Assembly (NCBI RefSeq): GCF_050948175.1
Contig: NW_027490093.1
Coordinates: forward strand, 2,976,001 to 3,040,000
Reading direction: 5' to 3'
Length of the DNA stretch: 64,000 bases
From: Xylocopa sonorina
Lineage: Eukaryota > Arthropoda > Insecta > Hymenoptera > Apidae
This document shows positions 1 to 13,990 of the stretch, one piece after another (positions within the stretch are counted from its first letter, which is position 1; each line of letters starts with the position of its first letter). Both the position numbers and the translations under genes were made by a program. The notes under the pieces were generated by a model. It was not told the origin of the DNA. It ran no database searches and saw nothing but the letters and a program-made list of their open reading frames with translations.

Positions 1-2569
1 ACATCTGCAAACGCTATTTCCTAGGAAGAAAGTGATGCAATTGCATTCGCTTGAAGTGTATGCGAGGTGTAAGTGACACTTCGCAATGAATATTATATCT
101 TATCTTGAAATAGAGAAAGGGAATGCGGTATCCCGTTTTAAGCAGCATTAGGAATCTATGGCTTCGATACGTAGACATCAGGAAACGCCATTTTCTAGAA
201 AGAAAGTGTCGCATTTACATCCTTTTGAAGTGAATATGTGGTATTCATGACACTTCGCAATGAATATTATATCTTATCATGAAACATAGACATAAGATGC
301 GATATCGCGTTTTAAAAAGCATTAGAACACTATTGCTACGATACGTTGTCATCTGCAAACGCTATTTAATAGCAAGGTAGTGTCGCATTTACATTCCTTT
401 GAAGTGAATACGAGGTATGCATAACACTCCACAATGAATTTTATACCTTATAAAGAAACATAGAAATGAAATGGGGTATCGCGATATAAGAAGAATTAGA
501 TCCCTATTGCTTCGATACGTAGACATCTGCAAGCGCTATTTCCTAGCAAGGAAGAGTCGCATTCACATTCTTTTGAAGTGATTAAGAGGTATACATAACA
601 CTCCACAATGAATATTATATCTTATCATGAAACATAGAAATGGGAAGCGATATCGCGCTTCAAGAAGCATTAGATCTCTATTGCTACGATACGTAGATGT
701 CTGGAAATGCTATTTCCTAGCAAGCAAGTGCCGCATTTACATTCCTTTCAAGTGAATGCGAGGTATACATGACACTCCGCAATGAATATTATATCTTCTC
801 ATGAAACATAGAAATGAGTTGCAACATCTCGTTTTAAGATGCCTTAGAACTCAATTGCTTCGATACGTAAACATCTGCCAATGCTATTTCCTGGCAAGGA
901 AGTGTCGTATTTACACTCATTTGAAGTGTATGCGAGAAATACATTACACTTCGCAATGAATATTATATCTTATCGTGAAACATAGAAATGAGATGCGACA
1001 TCTCGTTTTAAGATGCATTAGAACTCTAATGTTTCGATACCTAGACATCTGGAAACGCTACTTCCTAGCAAGGAAGTGCTGCACTTACATTCTTTTCAAG
1101 TGAATACTTACAGTGAATAACACTCCGCAATGAATATTTTATCTTATAATGAGACATAGAAATGCTATGCGATATCGCGTTTTAAGAAGCATTAGAACTC
1201 TATTGTTTCGATACGTAGACATCTGCAAACGCTATTTCCTGGAAAGGAAGTGTCGCATTTACATTCATTTGAAGTGTAGACGAGGAATACATATCACTTC
1301 GCAATGAATATTATATCTTAACATGAAACATAGAAATGACATGCGATATCGCGTTTTAAGAAGCATTAGAACTCTATTGCCTCGATACGTAAGACATCAG
1401 GACGCGTAATTCCCTAGCAAGAAGGTGTCGCATTTACATTCTTTTGTAGTGAATACGAGGTATACATAACACTCCACAATGAATATTATATCTTATCATG
1501 AAACATAGAAATGCGAAGCGATATCGCGTTTTGAGAAACATTAGAACTCTATTGCTTCGATACCTAGACATCTGCAAACGCTATTTTCTAGCAAGGAAGT
1601 GCCGCATTTACATTCCTTTGAAGTAAATACGAGGTATACATTACACTTCGCAATGAATATTACATCTTATCACGAAACATAGAAATGAGATGCGATATCG
1701 CGAGTTAAGAAGCATTAGAACTCTATTGCTTCGATACGTAGACATCTGCAAACGCTATTTCCTAGGAAGGAAGTGTCGCATTTAATTGTTTTGAAGTGAA
1801 TACGAGGTGTACATGACACTTCGCAATGAATATTATATCTTATCACAAAACATAGAAATGAGATGCGACATGACGATGCAAGAAGCATTGGAACTCTATT
1901 GCTTCGATACGTATACATGTGCAAACGCTGTTTCCTAGCAACGAAGTGTCGCATTTAGATTCTTTTGAAGTGAATACGAGGAATACATATAACTGCACAA
2001 TGAATGTTATATCTTATCTGAAACATAGAAATGAGTTGCGATACCGCGTTTTAAGAAGCATTAGAACTCTATTGTTCCGATACGTAGACATATAAAAACG
2101 CTATTTCCTTGCAAGGGAGAGTCGCATTTACATTCTCTTGAAATGAATACGAGGTATACAATACACTTCGCAATGAACATTATATCTCATCATGGACCAT
2201 AGAAATGACATGCGATATCGCGAATTAGGAAGCACTAGAGCATTATTGCTACGATAAGTAGACATCTGCAATCGCTATTTAATAGCAAGGAAGTGTTGCA
2301 TTTACATCCTTTTGAAGTGAATATGTGGTATTCATGACACTTCGCAATGAATATTATATCTTATCATGAAACATAGACATAAGATGCGATATCGCGTTTT
2401 AAAAAGCATTAGAACACTATTGCTACGATACGTTGTCATCTGCAAACGCTATTTAATAGCAAGGTAGTGTCGCATTTACATTCCTCTGAAGTGAATACGA
2501 GGTATGCATTACACTCCACAATGAATTTTATACCTTATAAAGAAACATAGAATTGAAATGGGCTATCGC
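1..2569. repeat. Left end of window: diverse monomers with one 12-monomer-spaced copy
   Basis: About 15 monomers, the first entered mid-unit. Positions 220-490 match 2,309-2,580 at a spacing of 2,087 bp (12 monomers less 1 bp). They share rare changes such as GTGGTATTCATGAC, ACGTTGTCATC and TTTAATAGCAAGGTAG. Positions 1,038-1,110 share CCTAGACATCTGG and GTGCTGCACTTAC with 3,299-3,371 at a spacing of 2,261 bp (13 monomers less 1). Nothing other than satellite is seen. Confidence 0.85.
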
Positions 2570-4175
2570 GATTTAAGAAGAATTAGATGCCTGTTGCTTC
2601 GATACGTAGACATCTGCAAGCGCTATTTCCTAGCTAGGAAGTGTCGCATTTGCATTCTTTTGAAGTGAATACCAGGTATACATAACACTGCACAATGAAT
2701 ATTATATCTTATCACGAAATATAGAAATGTGTTGCGATATCGCGATTTAAGAAGCATTAGATCTCTATTGTTTCGATACGTAGACGTCTGGAAACGCTAT
2801 TTCCTAGCAAGGATGTGTCGCGTTTACATGCTTTTGAAGTGAATACGTGGTATACGTGACACGTCGCAATGAATATTATATCTTCTCATGAAACATAGGA
2901 ATGAGATGCGATATCGCGTTTTAATAAACATTAGAACTCTATTGCTTCGATACGTAGACATCTGCAAACGCTACTTCCTAGCAAGGAAGTGTCGCATTTA
3001 CATTCATTTGAAGTGTATGCGAGGTATACATGACACTTCGCAATGAATATTATATCTTATAATGAAACATAGAAATGAGATGCGATATCGCATTTTAAGA
3101 AGCATTATATCTCTATTGCTACGATACGTAGACATCTGCAGACGCTATTTCCTAGCAAGGAAGAGTCGCATTCACATTCTTTTGAAGTGAATACGAGGTA
3201 TACACAACACTCCACAATGAATATTATATCTTATCATGAAACATAGAAATGGGAAGCGATATCGCGCATTAAGAAGCATTAGATCTCTATTGCTACGATA
3301 CCTAGACATCTGGAAACGCTACTTCCTAGCAAGGAAGTGCTGCACTTACATTCTTTTCAAGTGAATACGAGGTATACATATCACTTCGCAATGAATATTA
3401 TATCTTAACATGAAACATAGAAATGACATGCGATATCGCGATTTAAGAAGAATTAGATGCCTATTGCTTCGATACGTAGACATCTGCAAGCGCTATTTCC
3501 TAGCTAGGAAGTGTCGCATTTGCATTCTTTTGAAGTGAATACCAGGTATACATAACACTGCACAATGAATATTATATCTTATCACGAAATATAGAAATGT
3601 GTTGCGATATCGCGATTTAAGAAGCATTAGATCTCTATTGTTTCGATACGTAGACGTCTGGAAACGCTATTTCCTAGCAAGGATGTGTCGCGTTTACATG
3701 CTTTTGAAGTGAATACGTGGTATACGTGACATGTCGCAATGAATATTATATTTTCTCATGAAACATAGGAATGAGATGCGATATCGCGTTTTAATAAACA
3801 TTAGAACTCTATTGCTTCGATACGTAGACATCTGCAAACGCTACTTCCTAGCAAGGAAGTGTCGCATTTACATTCATTTGAAGTGTATGCGAGGTATACG
3901 TGACACTTCGCAATGAATATTATATCTTATAATGAAACATAGAAATGAGATGCGATATCGCATTTTAAGAAGCATTATATCTCTATTGGTACGATACGTA
4001 GACATCTGCAGACGCTATTTCCTAGCAAGGAAGAGTCGCATTCACATTCTTTTGAAGTGAATACGAGGTATACATAACACTCCACAATGAATATTATATC
4101 TTATCATGAAACATAGAAATGGGAAGCGATATCGCGCATTAAGAAGCATTAGATCTCTATTGCTACGATACGTAG
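2570..4175. repeat. Five-monomer tandem duplication, 870-bp period
   Basis: Positions 2,570-3,300 reappear at 3,440-4,170 exactly 870 bp (5 x 174) later. Shared markers include the perfect palindrome TTCCTAGCTAGGAA, GAATACCAGGTATAC, GTAGACGTCTGG and CGTTTACATGC. Few differences are visible, for example GACACGTCGC against GACATGTCGC. The right copy then joins at about 4,175 to a segment matching 1,741-1,930 (spacing 2,434 bp, 14 monomers less 2), with TTTAATTGTTTTGA and ACGATGCAAGAAGC shared. Confidence 0.88.
2627..2640. other. Perfect 14-bp palindrome TTCCTAGCTAGGAA
   Basis: Most monomers have TTCCTAGCAAGGAA at consensus 28-41, a 5-bp arm (TTCCT/AGGAA) around a 4-bp centre. In this monomer one A-to-T change makes the full 14 bp self-complementary. 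The same perfect form is at 3497-3510, 51,585-51,598 and 60,085-60,098. Each of those pairs belongs to a duplicated block (2,570/3,440 and 46,205/55,922), so it was inherited by duplication at least twice. Confidence 0.8.
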
Positions 4176-4860
4176 ACATCTGCAAACGCTATTTCCTAGG
4201 AAGGAAGTGTCGCATTTAATTGTTTTGAGGTGAATACGAGGTGTACATGACACTTCGCAATGAATATTATATCTTATCACAAAACATAGAAATGAGATGA
4301 GATTTGACGATGCAAGAAGCATTGGAACTCTATTGCTTCGATACGTATACATCTGCAAACGCTATTCCCTAGCAAGGAAGTGTCGTATTTACATTCTTTT
4401 GGAGAGATTACGAGGTATACATGACACTCCGCAATGAATATTATATCTTATCATAAAACATAGAAATGAGATGCGATATGGCGATTTAAGAAGCATTAGA
4501 ACGCTATTGCCTCGATACGTAGACACCTACCATCGCTATTTCCTAGCAAGGAAGTGTTGCATTTACATTCATTTGAAGTGTATTCGAGGTATTCAAGACA
4601 CTTCGCAATGAATATTATATCTTATCATGAAACATAGAAATGAGATGCAATATCGCGTTCTAAGAAGCATTAGAACTCTATTGCTACGATACGTAGATAT
4701 CTGCTAACGCTATTTCCTAGCAAGGAACTGTCGCATTTACATTCTTTTGAATTGAATACAAGGTGTACATAACACTCCACAATGAATATTATATCTTATA
4801 ATGAAACACAGAAATGAGATGCGATATCGCGTTTTAAGTAGCATTAGAACTCTATTGCTA

Positions 4861-5034
4861 CGATACGTAGATGTCTGCAGACGCTATTTACTAGCAAGGA
4901 AGTGTCGCATTTACATTCTTTTGAAGTGAATACGAGGTATACATAACACTCCACAACGAATATTATATCTTATCATGAAACATAGAAATGAGATGCGATA
5001 TCGCGTTTTAAGAATCATCCGAACTCTATTGCTA
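4861..5034. repeat. Representative monomer, exactly 174 bp
   Basis: This copy is close to the consensus judged by eye and is a convenient reference for the phase used here. It starts with CGATACGTAG, and the next monomer starts at 5035. It carries the variable-segment haplotype with GAATACGAGG followed by ATAACACTCCAC. The decamer GCGATATCGC lies at 4995-5004. Departures from consensus include ATGTCTGCAG in place of ACATCTGCAA near the start and AATCATCCG in place of AAGCATTAG near the end. Confidence 0.9.
4995..5004. other. Perfect 10-bp palindrome GCGATATCGC (consensus 135-144)
   Basis: The decamer equals its own reverse complement and is kept in a large share of monomers; the coordinates give the example in the reference monomer. 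Frequent variants are GCGATATCTC and GCGATATGGC, which break one arm. It is the CpG-richest part of the unit. A role as a protein-binding site or cruciform seed is only an inference from symmetry and retention. Confidence 0.75.
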
Positions 5035-5899
5035 CGATACGTAGATATCTGCAGACGCTATTTCCTAGCAAGGAAGTGTCGCATTTACATTCTTTTAGAG
5101 TGAATACTAGGTATACATAACACTCCACAATGAATATTATATCTTATCATGAAACATAGAAATGAAAAGCGATATCGCGTTTTGAGAAGCATTAGAACTC
5201 TATTGCTGCGATACGCAGACATTGGCAAACGCTATTCCCTAGCAAGGAAGTGTCGTATTTACATTCTTTTGGAGAGATTACGAGGTATACATGACACTCC
5301 GCAATGAATATTATATCTTATCATGAAACTTAGAAATGAGATGCGATATGGCTACTTAAGAAGCATTAGGAATCTATTGGTTCGATACGTAGACATCTGC
5401 CATCGCTATTTCCTAGCAAGGAAGTGTCGCATTTACATTCATTTGAAGTGTATGCGAGGTACTCAAGACACTTCGCAATGAATATTATATCTTATCATGA
5501 AACATAGAAATGAGATGCGATCTCGCGTTTTAAGAAGCATTAGAACTCTATTGCTACGATACGTAGATATCTGCTGACGCTATTCCCTAGCAAGGAAGTG
5601 TCGTATTTACATTCTTTTGGAGAGATTACGAGGTATACATGACACTCCGCAATGAATATTATATCTTATCATAAAACATAGAAATGAGATGCGATATGGC
5701 GATTTAAGAAGTATTAGAATGCTATTGCTTCGATACGTAGACACCTACCATCGCTATTTACTAGCAAGGAAGTGTTGCATTTACATACATTTGAAGTGTA
5801 TTCGAGGTATTCAAGACACTTCGCAATGAATATTATATCTTATCATGAAACATAGAAATGAGATGCAATATCGCGTTCTAAGAAGCGTTAGAACACTAT

Positions 5900-8800
5900 T
5901 GCCACGATACGTAGACATCTGCAAAAGCTATTTCCTAGCAAGGAAGTGTCGCACTTACATTCTTTTGAAGTGAATACGTGGTATACATAACACTCCACAA
6001 TAAATATTATATCTTATCATGAAACATAGAAGAGAGATGCGATATCACTTTTTAAGAAGCATTAGAACACTATTACTACGATACGTAGATATCTGGAATC
6101 GCTATTTCCTAGCAAGGAGGAGTCGCATTTACATTCTTTTGATGTGAATACGAGGTATTCATGGCACTTCGCAATGATTATTAAATCTTATCATGAAACA
6201 TAGAAATGAGATGCGGTATCCCATTTTAAGAAACATTAGAACCTTATTGCTTCGATACCTAGACATCAGCAAACGCTACTTCCTAGCAAGGAAGTGTGGC
6301 ATTTTCATTCTTTTGAAGTGTATGCCAGGTATACTTGACACTTCGCAATGAATATTAGATCTTTTCATGAAATATAGAAATGAGATGCGATATCGCGATT
6401 TAAGAAGCATTAGAACACTATTGCTTTGATACGTAGACATCTGCAAACGCTATTTCCTAGCAAGGAAGTGTCCCATTTACATTCATTTGAAGTGAATATT
6501 AGGAGTATATAACACTTCGCAATGAATATTATATCTTATCATGAAACGTAGAAATGAGATGCGATATCGCGCTTTAAGAAGCGTTTGAAATCTATTGCTT
6601 CGATACGCAGACATCTGCAAACGCTATTTCCTAGCAAGGAAGTGTCGCATTTACATTCTTTTGAAGTGAATGCGAGATATACATAACACTCCACAATGAA
6701 TATTATATCTTATCACGAAACATAGAAATGAGATGCGATATGACGATTTAAGAAGCATTAGAACTCTATTGCTTTGATACGCAGACATCTGCAAACGCTA
6801 TTTCCAAGCAAGGAAGTGTCGCATTTACATTCTTATGAAGCGAATACGAGGTGTACATAACACTCCGCAACGAATATTATATCTTATCATGAGATATAGA
6901 AATGAGATGCGATATGGCGATTTAAAAAGCATTAGAAATCTATTGCTTCGATACGTAGACATCTGCAATCGCTACTTTATAGCAAGGAAGTGTCGCATTT
7001 ACATTCAGTTGAAGTGAGTACGAGGAGTACATAACACTCCGCAATGAATATTATATCTTATCATGAAACATGGAAATGAGATGAGATATCGCGCTTTAAG
7101 AAGCATTAGAACACTATTGCTACGATACGTAGACATCTGCAAACGCTATTTCCTAGCAAGGAAGTGTCGCATTTACATTCTTTTGAAGTGAATACGAGGT
7201 ACATATGACACTTCGCAATGAATATTATACCTTATCATGAAACATAAAAATGCGATGCGATATCTCGTTTTAAGAAGCATTAGAACTCTACTGCTTCGAT
7301 ACGTAGACATCTGCAAACGCTATTTCCTAGCAAGGAAGTGTCGCATTTACATTCTTTTGAAAGGAATACGAGGTATACATAACACTGCACATTGAATATT
7401 ATATCTTATCACGAAACAGAAATGAGATGCGATATCGCGCTTTAAGAAGCGTTAGAATTCTATTGCTACGATACGCAGACATCTGGAAACGATATTTCCT
7501 AGAAAGGAAGTGTCGCATTTACATTCTTTTGAAGTGAATACGAGGTATACATAACACTCCACAATGAATATTGTGTCTTATCATGAATCATAGAAATGAG
7601 ATGCGATATCCCGATTTAAAAGGCATTAGAACTCTATTGCTACGATATGTAGACATCAGCAAACGCTATTTAATAGCAAGGAACTGTCGCGTTTACATTC
7701 TTTTGAAGTGAATAAGCGGTAGACATAACACTCCACAATGTATATTATATCTTATCACGAAACATAGAAATGAGATGCGATATCGCGATTTAAGAAGCAA
7801 TAGAACTCTATTACTTCGATACGTAGACATCTCGAAGCGTTATCTCCTAGCAAGGAAGTGTCGCATTTACATTCTTTTGAAGTGAATACGAGGTATACAT
7901 AACACTCCACAATGAATAATATATCTTATCATGAAACATAGAGATGAGATGCGATATCGCGTTTTAAGAAGAATTAGAACTCTATTGCTACGATACATAG
8001 ACATCTGCAAACGCTATTTCCTAGAAGGGAAGTGACGCATTATCACTCTTTTGAAGTAAATACGAGGTATACATAACACTGCACAATGAATATTGTATCT
8101 TATTATAAAACATAGAAATTAGATGCGATATCGCGATTTAAGAAGCATAAGAACTCTAATGCTATGATACGTAGACATCTGCAATCGCTATTTCCTAGCA
8201 AGGAAGTGTCGCATTTACATTCTTTTTAAGCGAATACGAGGTATAAATAAAACTGCACAATGAATATTATATCTTATCATGAAACATAGAAATGAGATGC
8301 GATATCGCGATTTAAGCATTAGAAATCTATTGTTTCGATACGTAGACATCTGGAAACGTTATTTCCTAGCAAGGAAGTGTCGCATTTACATTCTTTTGAG
8401 GTGAATACGGGGTATACATAACGCTGCACAATGAACATTATATCTAACCATGAAACATAGAAATGAGATGCTATATCGCCAATTAAGATGCATTAGAACT
8501 CTACTTCTTCGATACGTACACATCTGCAAACGCTATTTCCTAGCAAGGAAGTGTCGCATTTACATTCATTTGAAGTGTAAACGAGGTATACATGACACTT
8601 AGCAATGAATATTATATCTTATCATGAAGCATAGAAATGAGATGCGATATCGCGTTTTGAGAAGCATTAGAACTCTATTGCTACGATATCTAGACATCTG
8701 CAAACGCTATTTCCTAGCAGGGAATTGCCGCATTTATGTTCATTTGAAGTGTAGACGATATAAACATAACACTGCACAATGAATATTATATCTCATCATG

Positions 8801-11800
8801 AAACATAGAAATGAGATGCGATATCGCGATTTAAGCAGCATTTGAACTCTACTGCTTCGATACGTAGACACCTGCCAATACTATCTCCTAGCAAGAAAGT
8901 ATCGCATTTACATACTCTTGAAGCCAATACTTGGTATACATAACACTGCACAATGAATATTATATCTTATCATGAAACATAGAAATGAGATGCGATATCG
9001 CGATTTAAGAAGCATTGGAACGCTATTGCTTCGATACTTAGACATGTGCAAACGCTACTTCCTAGGAAGGAAGTGCCGTATTTACATTCTTTTGATGTCA
9101 ATTCGAGGAATACACGGCACTTCGCAATGAATATTATATCCTATCATAAAACATAGGAATGAGATGCGATATCGCTATTTAAGAAGCAGTAGATCTCTAC
9201 TGCTTCGATACGTAGACATCTGACAACGCTATTTCCTAGCAAGGAAGTGTCGTATTTACATTCATTTGAAGTGTATGCGAGGTATACAAGACACTTCGCA
9301 ATGAATATTATATCTTATCATGAAACTTAGGAATGAGATGCTATATGGCGATTTAAGAAGCAGTAGATCTCTTTTGCATCGATACGTAGACATCTGCCAA
9401 CGCTATTTCCTAGGAAGGAAGTGTGCCACTTACATTCTTTTGAAGTGTAGACTAGGTATACATAACACTACGCAGTGCATATTATATCTTATAATGAAAC
9501 ATAGAAATGAGAGGCGATATCGCGTTTTAAAAAGCATTAGAACACTATTGCTACGATACGGAGACATCTGCAAACGGTTATTTCCTAGAAAAGAAGCGTC
9601 GGTCATTTACATTCTTTTTATGTGAATACGAGGTAAACATGACACTTCGCAATGAATATTATATATTAACATGAAGCATAGAATTGAGATGCTATATTGC
9701 GTTTTAAGAAGCGTTAGAACCCTATTCCTTCGATACGGTGACATCTGCAAAAGCTATTTCCTAGGAAGGAAGTGCGGCATTTACATTCGTTTTAAGTGAA
9801 TACCAGGTATCCATGACACATCGCAAATAATATTATATCTTATCATGAAACATAGAAATGACATGCGGTGTCCCGTTTTATGAAGCATTAGAACTCTATT
9901 GTTTCGATTCGTAGACATCTGCAAACGCTACTTCCTAGGAAGGATGTGTTGCATTTACATTCTTTTGAAAGAAATACAAGGTATACATGACACTTCGCAA
10001 TGAATATTATATCTTATCATGAAACATAGATATGAGATGCCGTATCGCGTTTTAAGAAGCATTAGAACTCTATTGCTACGATACGTAGACTTCTGCAAAC
10101 GCTACTTCCCATCAAGGAAGTACGAATTTACATTCTTTTGAAATGAATACGAGGTATACATGACACTTCGCAATGAATATTATATCTTATCAAGAACCAT
10201 AGAAATTAGATGCGATACCGCGATTTGAGAAGCATTGCAACCCTAATGTTATGATACGTAAACATCTGCAAACGCTATTTCCAAGCAAGGAAATATCGCA
10301 TTTACATTTATTTGAAGTGTATGCGAGGTATACATGACACGTCGCAATGAATATTATATCTTATCATGAAACATAGAAATGGGATGCGATATCGCGTTTT
10401 GATAAGCACTAGAACTCTATTGCTTCTTACGTAGACAATTGCAAACGCTACTTCCTAGCAAGGAAGTGTAGCATTTACATTCATTTGAAGTGTGTACGAG
10501 GTATACATAACACTGCACGATGTATATTATATCTTGTCATGAAACATAGAAATCAGACTCGATATCGCGTTTTAAGAAGCATTAGAACTCTATTGCTATG
10601 ATACGTAGGCATCTGCAAAGGCTTCGTCCTAGCAAGGAAGTGTCGCATTTACATTCTTTTGAAGTGAATACGAAATATACATAACACCACACAATGTATA
10701 TTATATCTTATCACGAAACATAGAGATGAGATGCGATATCGCGATTTAAGAAGCATTAGAACTCAATTTCTTCGATACGTAGACATCTGTAAACGCCATT
10801 TCCTAGCAAGGAAGTGTCGCATTGACATTGTTTTGAAGCGAATACGATGTATACATAACACTGCACAATGAATATTATATCTTATCATGAGACATAGAAA
10901 TGAGATGCGATATCGCGTTTTAAGTAACATTAGAACTCTATTGTTTCGATACCTAGACATCTGGAAACGCTATTCCCTAGCAAGGAAGTGTCGCATTTAC
11001 ATTCTTTTGAAGTGAATCCAAGGTATACATGACACATCGCAATGAATATTATATCTTATCATGAAACATAGAAATGAGATGCAATATCGCGAGTTAGGAA
11101 GCATTAGAACTCTATTGCTTCGATACGTGGATATTTGGAAATGTTATTTCCTAGAAAGGAAGTGTCGCATTTACATTCATTTAAAGTTGGACGAGGAATA
11201 CATAACACTTCGTAATGAATATTATATATTATCATGAGACATAGAAATGCGATGCGACATCTCGTTTTAAGAAGCATTAGAAATCTATTGCTTCGATACG
11301 GAGACATCTACAAACTCTATTTCCTGGTAAGGAAGTGTCGCATTTACATTCTTTTGAAGTGAATACGAGGTATACATGGAACTTCGCAATGAATATTGTA
11401 TCTAATCATAAAACATAGAAATGAGATACGATATCGCGTTTTAAGAAGCATTAGAACTCTATTGCTACGTAGACATCTGCAGACGCTATTTTCTAGTAAG
11501 GTATTGTCGCATTTAAATTCAATTGGAGTGAATACGCGGTATACATGACACTTCGCAATGAATATAATATCTTATCATGAAACATAGAAATGAGATGCGA
11601 TATCTCGTATTAAGAAGCATTAGAATTATATTGTTTCGATACGTAGACATCTGCAAACGCTATTTCCTAGCAAGGAAGTGTCGCATTTACATCCTTCTGA
11701 AGTGAATACGAGGTATACATGACACATCGCAATGAATATTATATCTTATCATGAATCATAGAAATGAGATGCGATATGGCGTTTTAAGAAGCATTAGAAC

Positions 11801-12245
11801 TCTATGGCTTCGATACGTAGATATCTGCAGACGCTATTTCCTAACAAGGAAGTATCGCATTTACATTCTTTTGAAGTGAATACAAGGTATACATGATACT
11901 TCGCAATAAATATTATATCTTACCATGGAACATAGAAATGAGATGCTATATCGCGTCTTGAGAACCATTAGAACTTAATGCTATGATACGTGGATATCTG
12001 CAAACGCTATTTCATAGCAATGAAGTGTCGCATTTACATTCTTTTGAAGTGAATACGAGGAACACATAACACTCCACAATGAATATTATATCTTATCACG
12101 AATCATAGAAATGAGATGCGATATCGCGTTTTAAGTAGCATTAGAACTCTATTGCTTCGATACGTACAGTTCTGGAAACGCTACTTCCTAGGAAGGAAGT
12201 GTCACATTCACATTCATTTGAAGTGAATATGAGGAGTACATAACA
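5900..12245. repeat. Diverse monomer stretch without close copies nearby
   Basis: About 36 monomers that follow the 174-bp register but share few linked rare variants with their neighbours. By eye I find no recent multi-monomer duplication inside this stretch. Two segments have distant relatives. Positions 8,840-9,170 pair with about 35,050-35,380 (CCAATACTATCTCC, then GTCAATTCGAGGAAT one monomer later). Positions 11,280-11,400 pair with 15,440-15,560 and 20,640-20,760 (CGGAGACATCTACAAACTC, TTTCCTGGTAAGG). No gene or foreign insertion is seen. Confidence 0.8.
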
Positions 12246-13990
12246 CTTCGCAATGAATATTATATCTTATCATGAAACATAGAAATGAAATGCAAAATCC
12301 CGTTTTAAGAAGCATTAGAACACTATTGCTGCGATACGTAGACATCTGCAAACGCTATTTCCAAGCATGGAAGTGTCGCATTTACATTCATTTGACGTGA
12401 ACACGAAGTATACAAGACACTCCGCAATGAATATTATATCTTCTCATAAAACACAGAAATGAGATGCGATATCTCGTTTTAAGATGCATTAGAACTCTGT
12501 TGCTTCGATACGTAGACATCTGCCATCTCTATTTCCTAGCAAGGAAGTGTCGCATTTACATTCTCTAGAAGTGAATCCGAAGTATACATGATATTCCGCA
12601 ATGAATATTATATCTTATCATAAAACATAGAAATGAAATGCGATTTCGCGCTTTAAGAAGCATTAGTACTCTGTTGCTTCGATACGTGGACATCTGCAAA
12701 CGCTATTTCCTAGCAAGGAAGTGTAAAGTTTACATTCTTTTGAATTGTAGACGAGGGATACATAACAGTTCGAAATGAATATTATATCTTATCATGAAAC
12801 ATAGACATGTGATGCGATATCGCGTTTACGAAGCATAAGAACTCTATTGCTTCGATACGGTGACAACTGCAAATGCTACTCGCTAGTAAGGAAGTGTCGC
12901 ATTTACATTCATTTGAAGTGTATGCGAGGTATAAGTGACACTTCGCAATGAATATTATATCTTATCATGAAACATAGAAATGAAATGCAAAATCCCGTTT
13001 TAAGAAGCATTAGAACACTATTGCTGCGATACGTAGACATCTGCAAACGCTATTTCCAAGCATGGAAGTGTCGCATTTACATTCATTTGACGTGAACACG
13101 AAGTATACAAGACACTCCGCAATGAATATTATATCTTCTCATAAAACACAGAAATGAGATGCGATATCTCGTTTTAAGATGCATTAGAACTCTGTTGCTT
13201 CGATACGTAGACATCTGCCATCTCTATTTCCTAGCAAGGAAGTGTCGCATTTACATTCTCTAGAAGTGAATCCGAAGTATACATGATATTCCGCAATGAA
13301 TATTATATCTTATCATAAAACATAGAAATGAAATGCGATTTCGCGCTTTAAGAAGCATTAGAACACTATTGCTACGATACGTAGACATCTGCAGACGCTA
13401 TTTCGTAACAAGGAAGTGTAGCATTTACATTCATTTGAAGTGTAGACGAGATATACATAACACTGCACAATGAATATTACGTCTTACCATAATTCATGGA
13501 ATTGAGATGCGATATCGCGTTTTGAGAAGCACTAGAATTCTATTGCTACGATACATAGACATCTGCAAACGCTATTTCCTAGCAAGGAAGTGTCGCATTT
13601 ACATTCTATTGAGGAGAATACGAGGTATACATAACACTGCACAATGAATATTATATCTTATCATAAAACACAGAAATGTGATGCGATATCTCGTTTTAAG
13701 AAGCATTAGTACTCTGTTGCTTCGATACGTGGACATCTGCAAACGCTATTTCCTAGCAAGGAAGTGTAAAGTTTACATTCTTTTGAATTGTAGACGAGGG
13801 ATACATAACAGTTCGAAATGAATATTATATCTTATCATGAAACATAGACATGTGATGCGATATCGCGTTTACGAAGCATAAGAACTCTATTGCTTCGATA
13901 CGGTGACAACTGCAAATGCTACTCGCTAGTAAGGAAGTGTCGCATTTACATTCATTTGAAGTGTATGCGAGGTATAAGTGACACTTCGCA
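12246..13990. repeat. Shuffled block mosaic A-B-A-C-B
   Basis: Block A (12,246-12,665; markers TGCAAAATCCCG, CATTTGACGTGAACACG, CTCTAGAAGTGAATCCG) recurs at 12,941-13,360, spaced 695 bp (4 monomers less 1). Block B (12,666 to about 12,950; GTGTAAAGTTTACATTC, CGAGGGATACATAACAG) recurs from 13,709, spaced 1,043 bp (6 monomers less 1), and again from about 18,740. Block C (13,361-13,708) ends in a monomer related to ones near 15,180 and 20,380 (CTATTGAGG, CACAGAAATGTGATG). Switch points fall inside monomers, not at a fixed phase. Confidence 0.85.

Larger units (their letters stand above)
4340..5900. repeat. Three copies of a variant block spaced 5 and 2 monomers
   Basis: The rare haplotype with CTATTCCCTAGC, GTCGTATTTAC and TTTTGGAGAGATTACGAGG occurs at about 4,361, 5,231 and 5,579. 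The spacings are 870 bp and 348 bp. The following monomer, with GTATTCGAGGTATTCAAGAC or a close form of it, goes with each copy, so the copied unit is at least a dimer. This is a short-range amplification separate from the 2,570/3,440 one. Confidence 0.82.
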
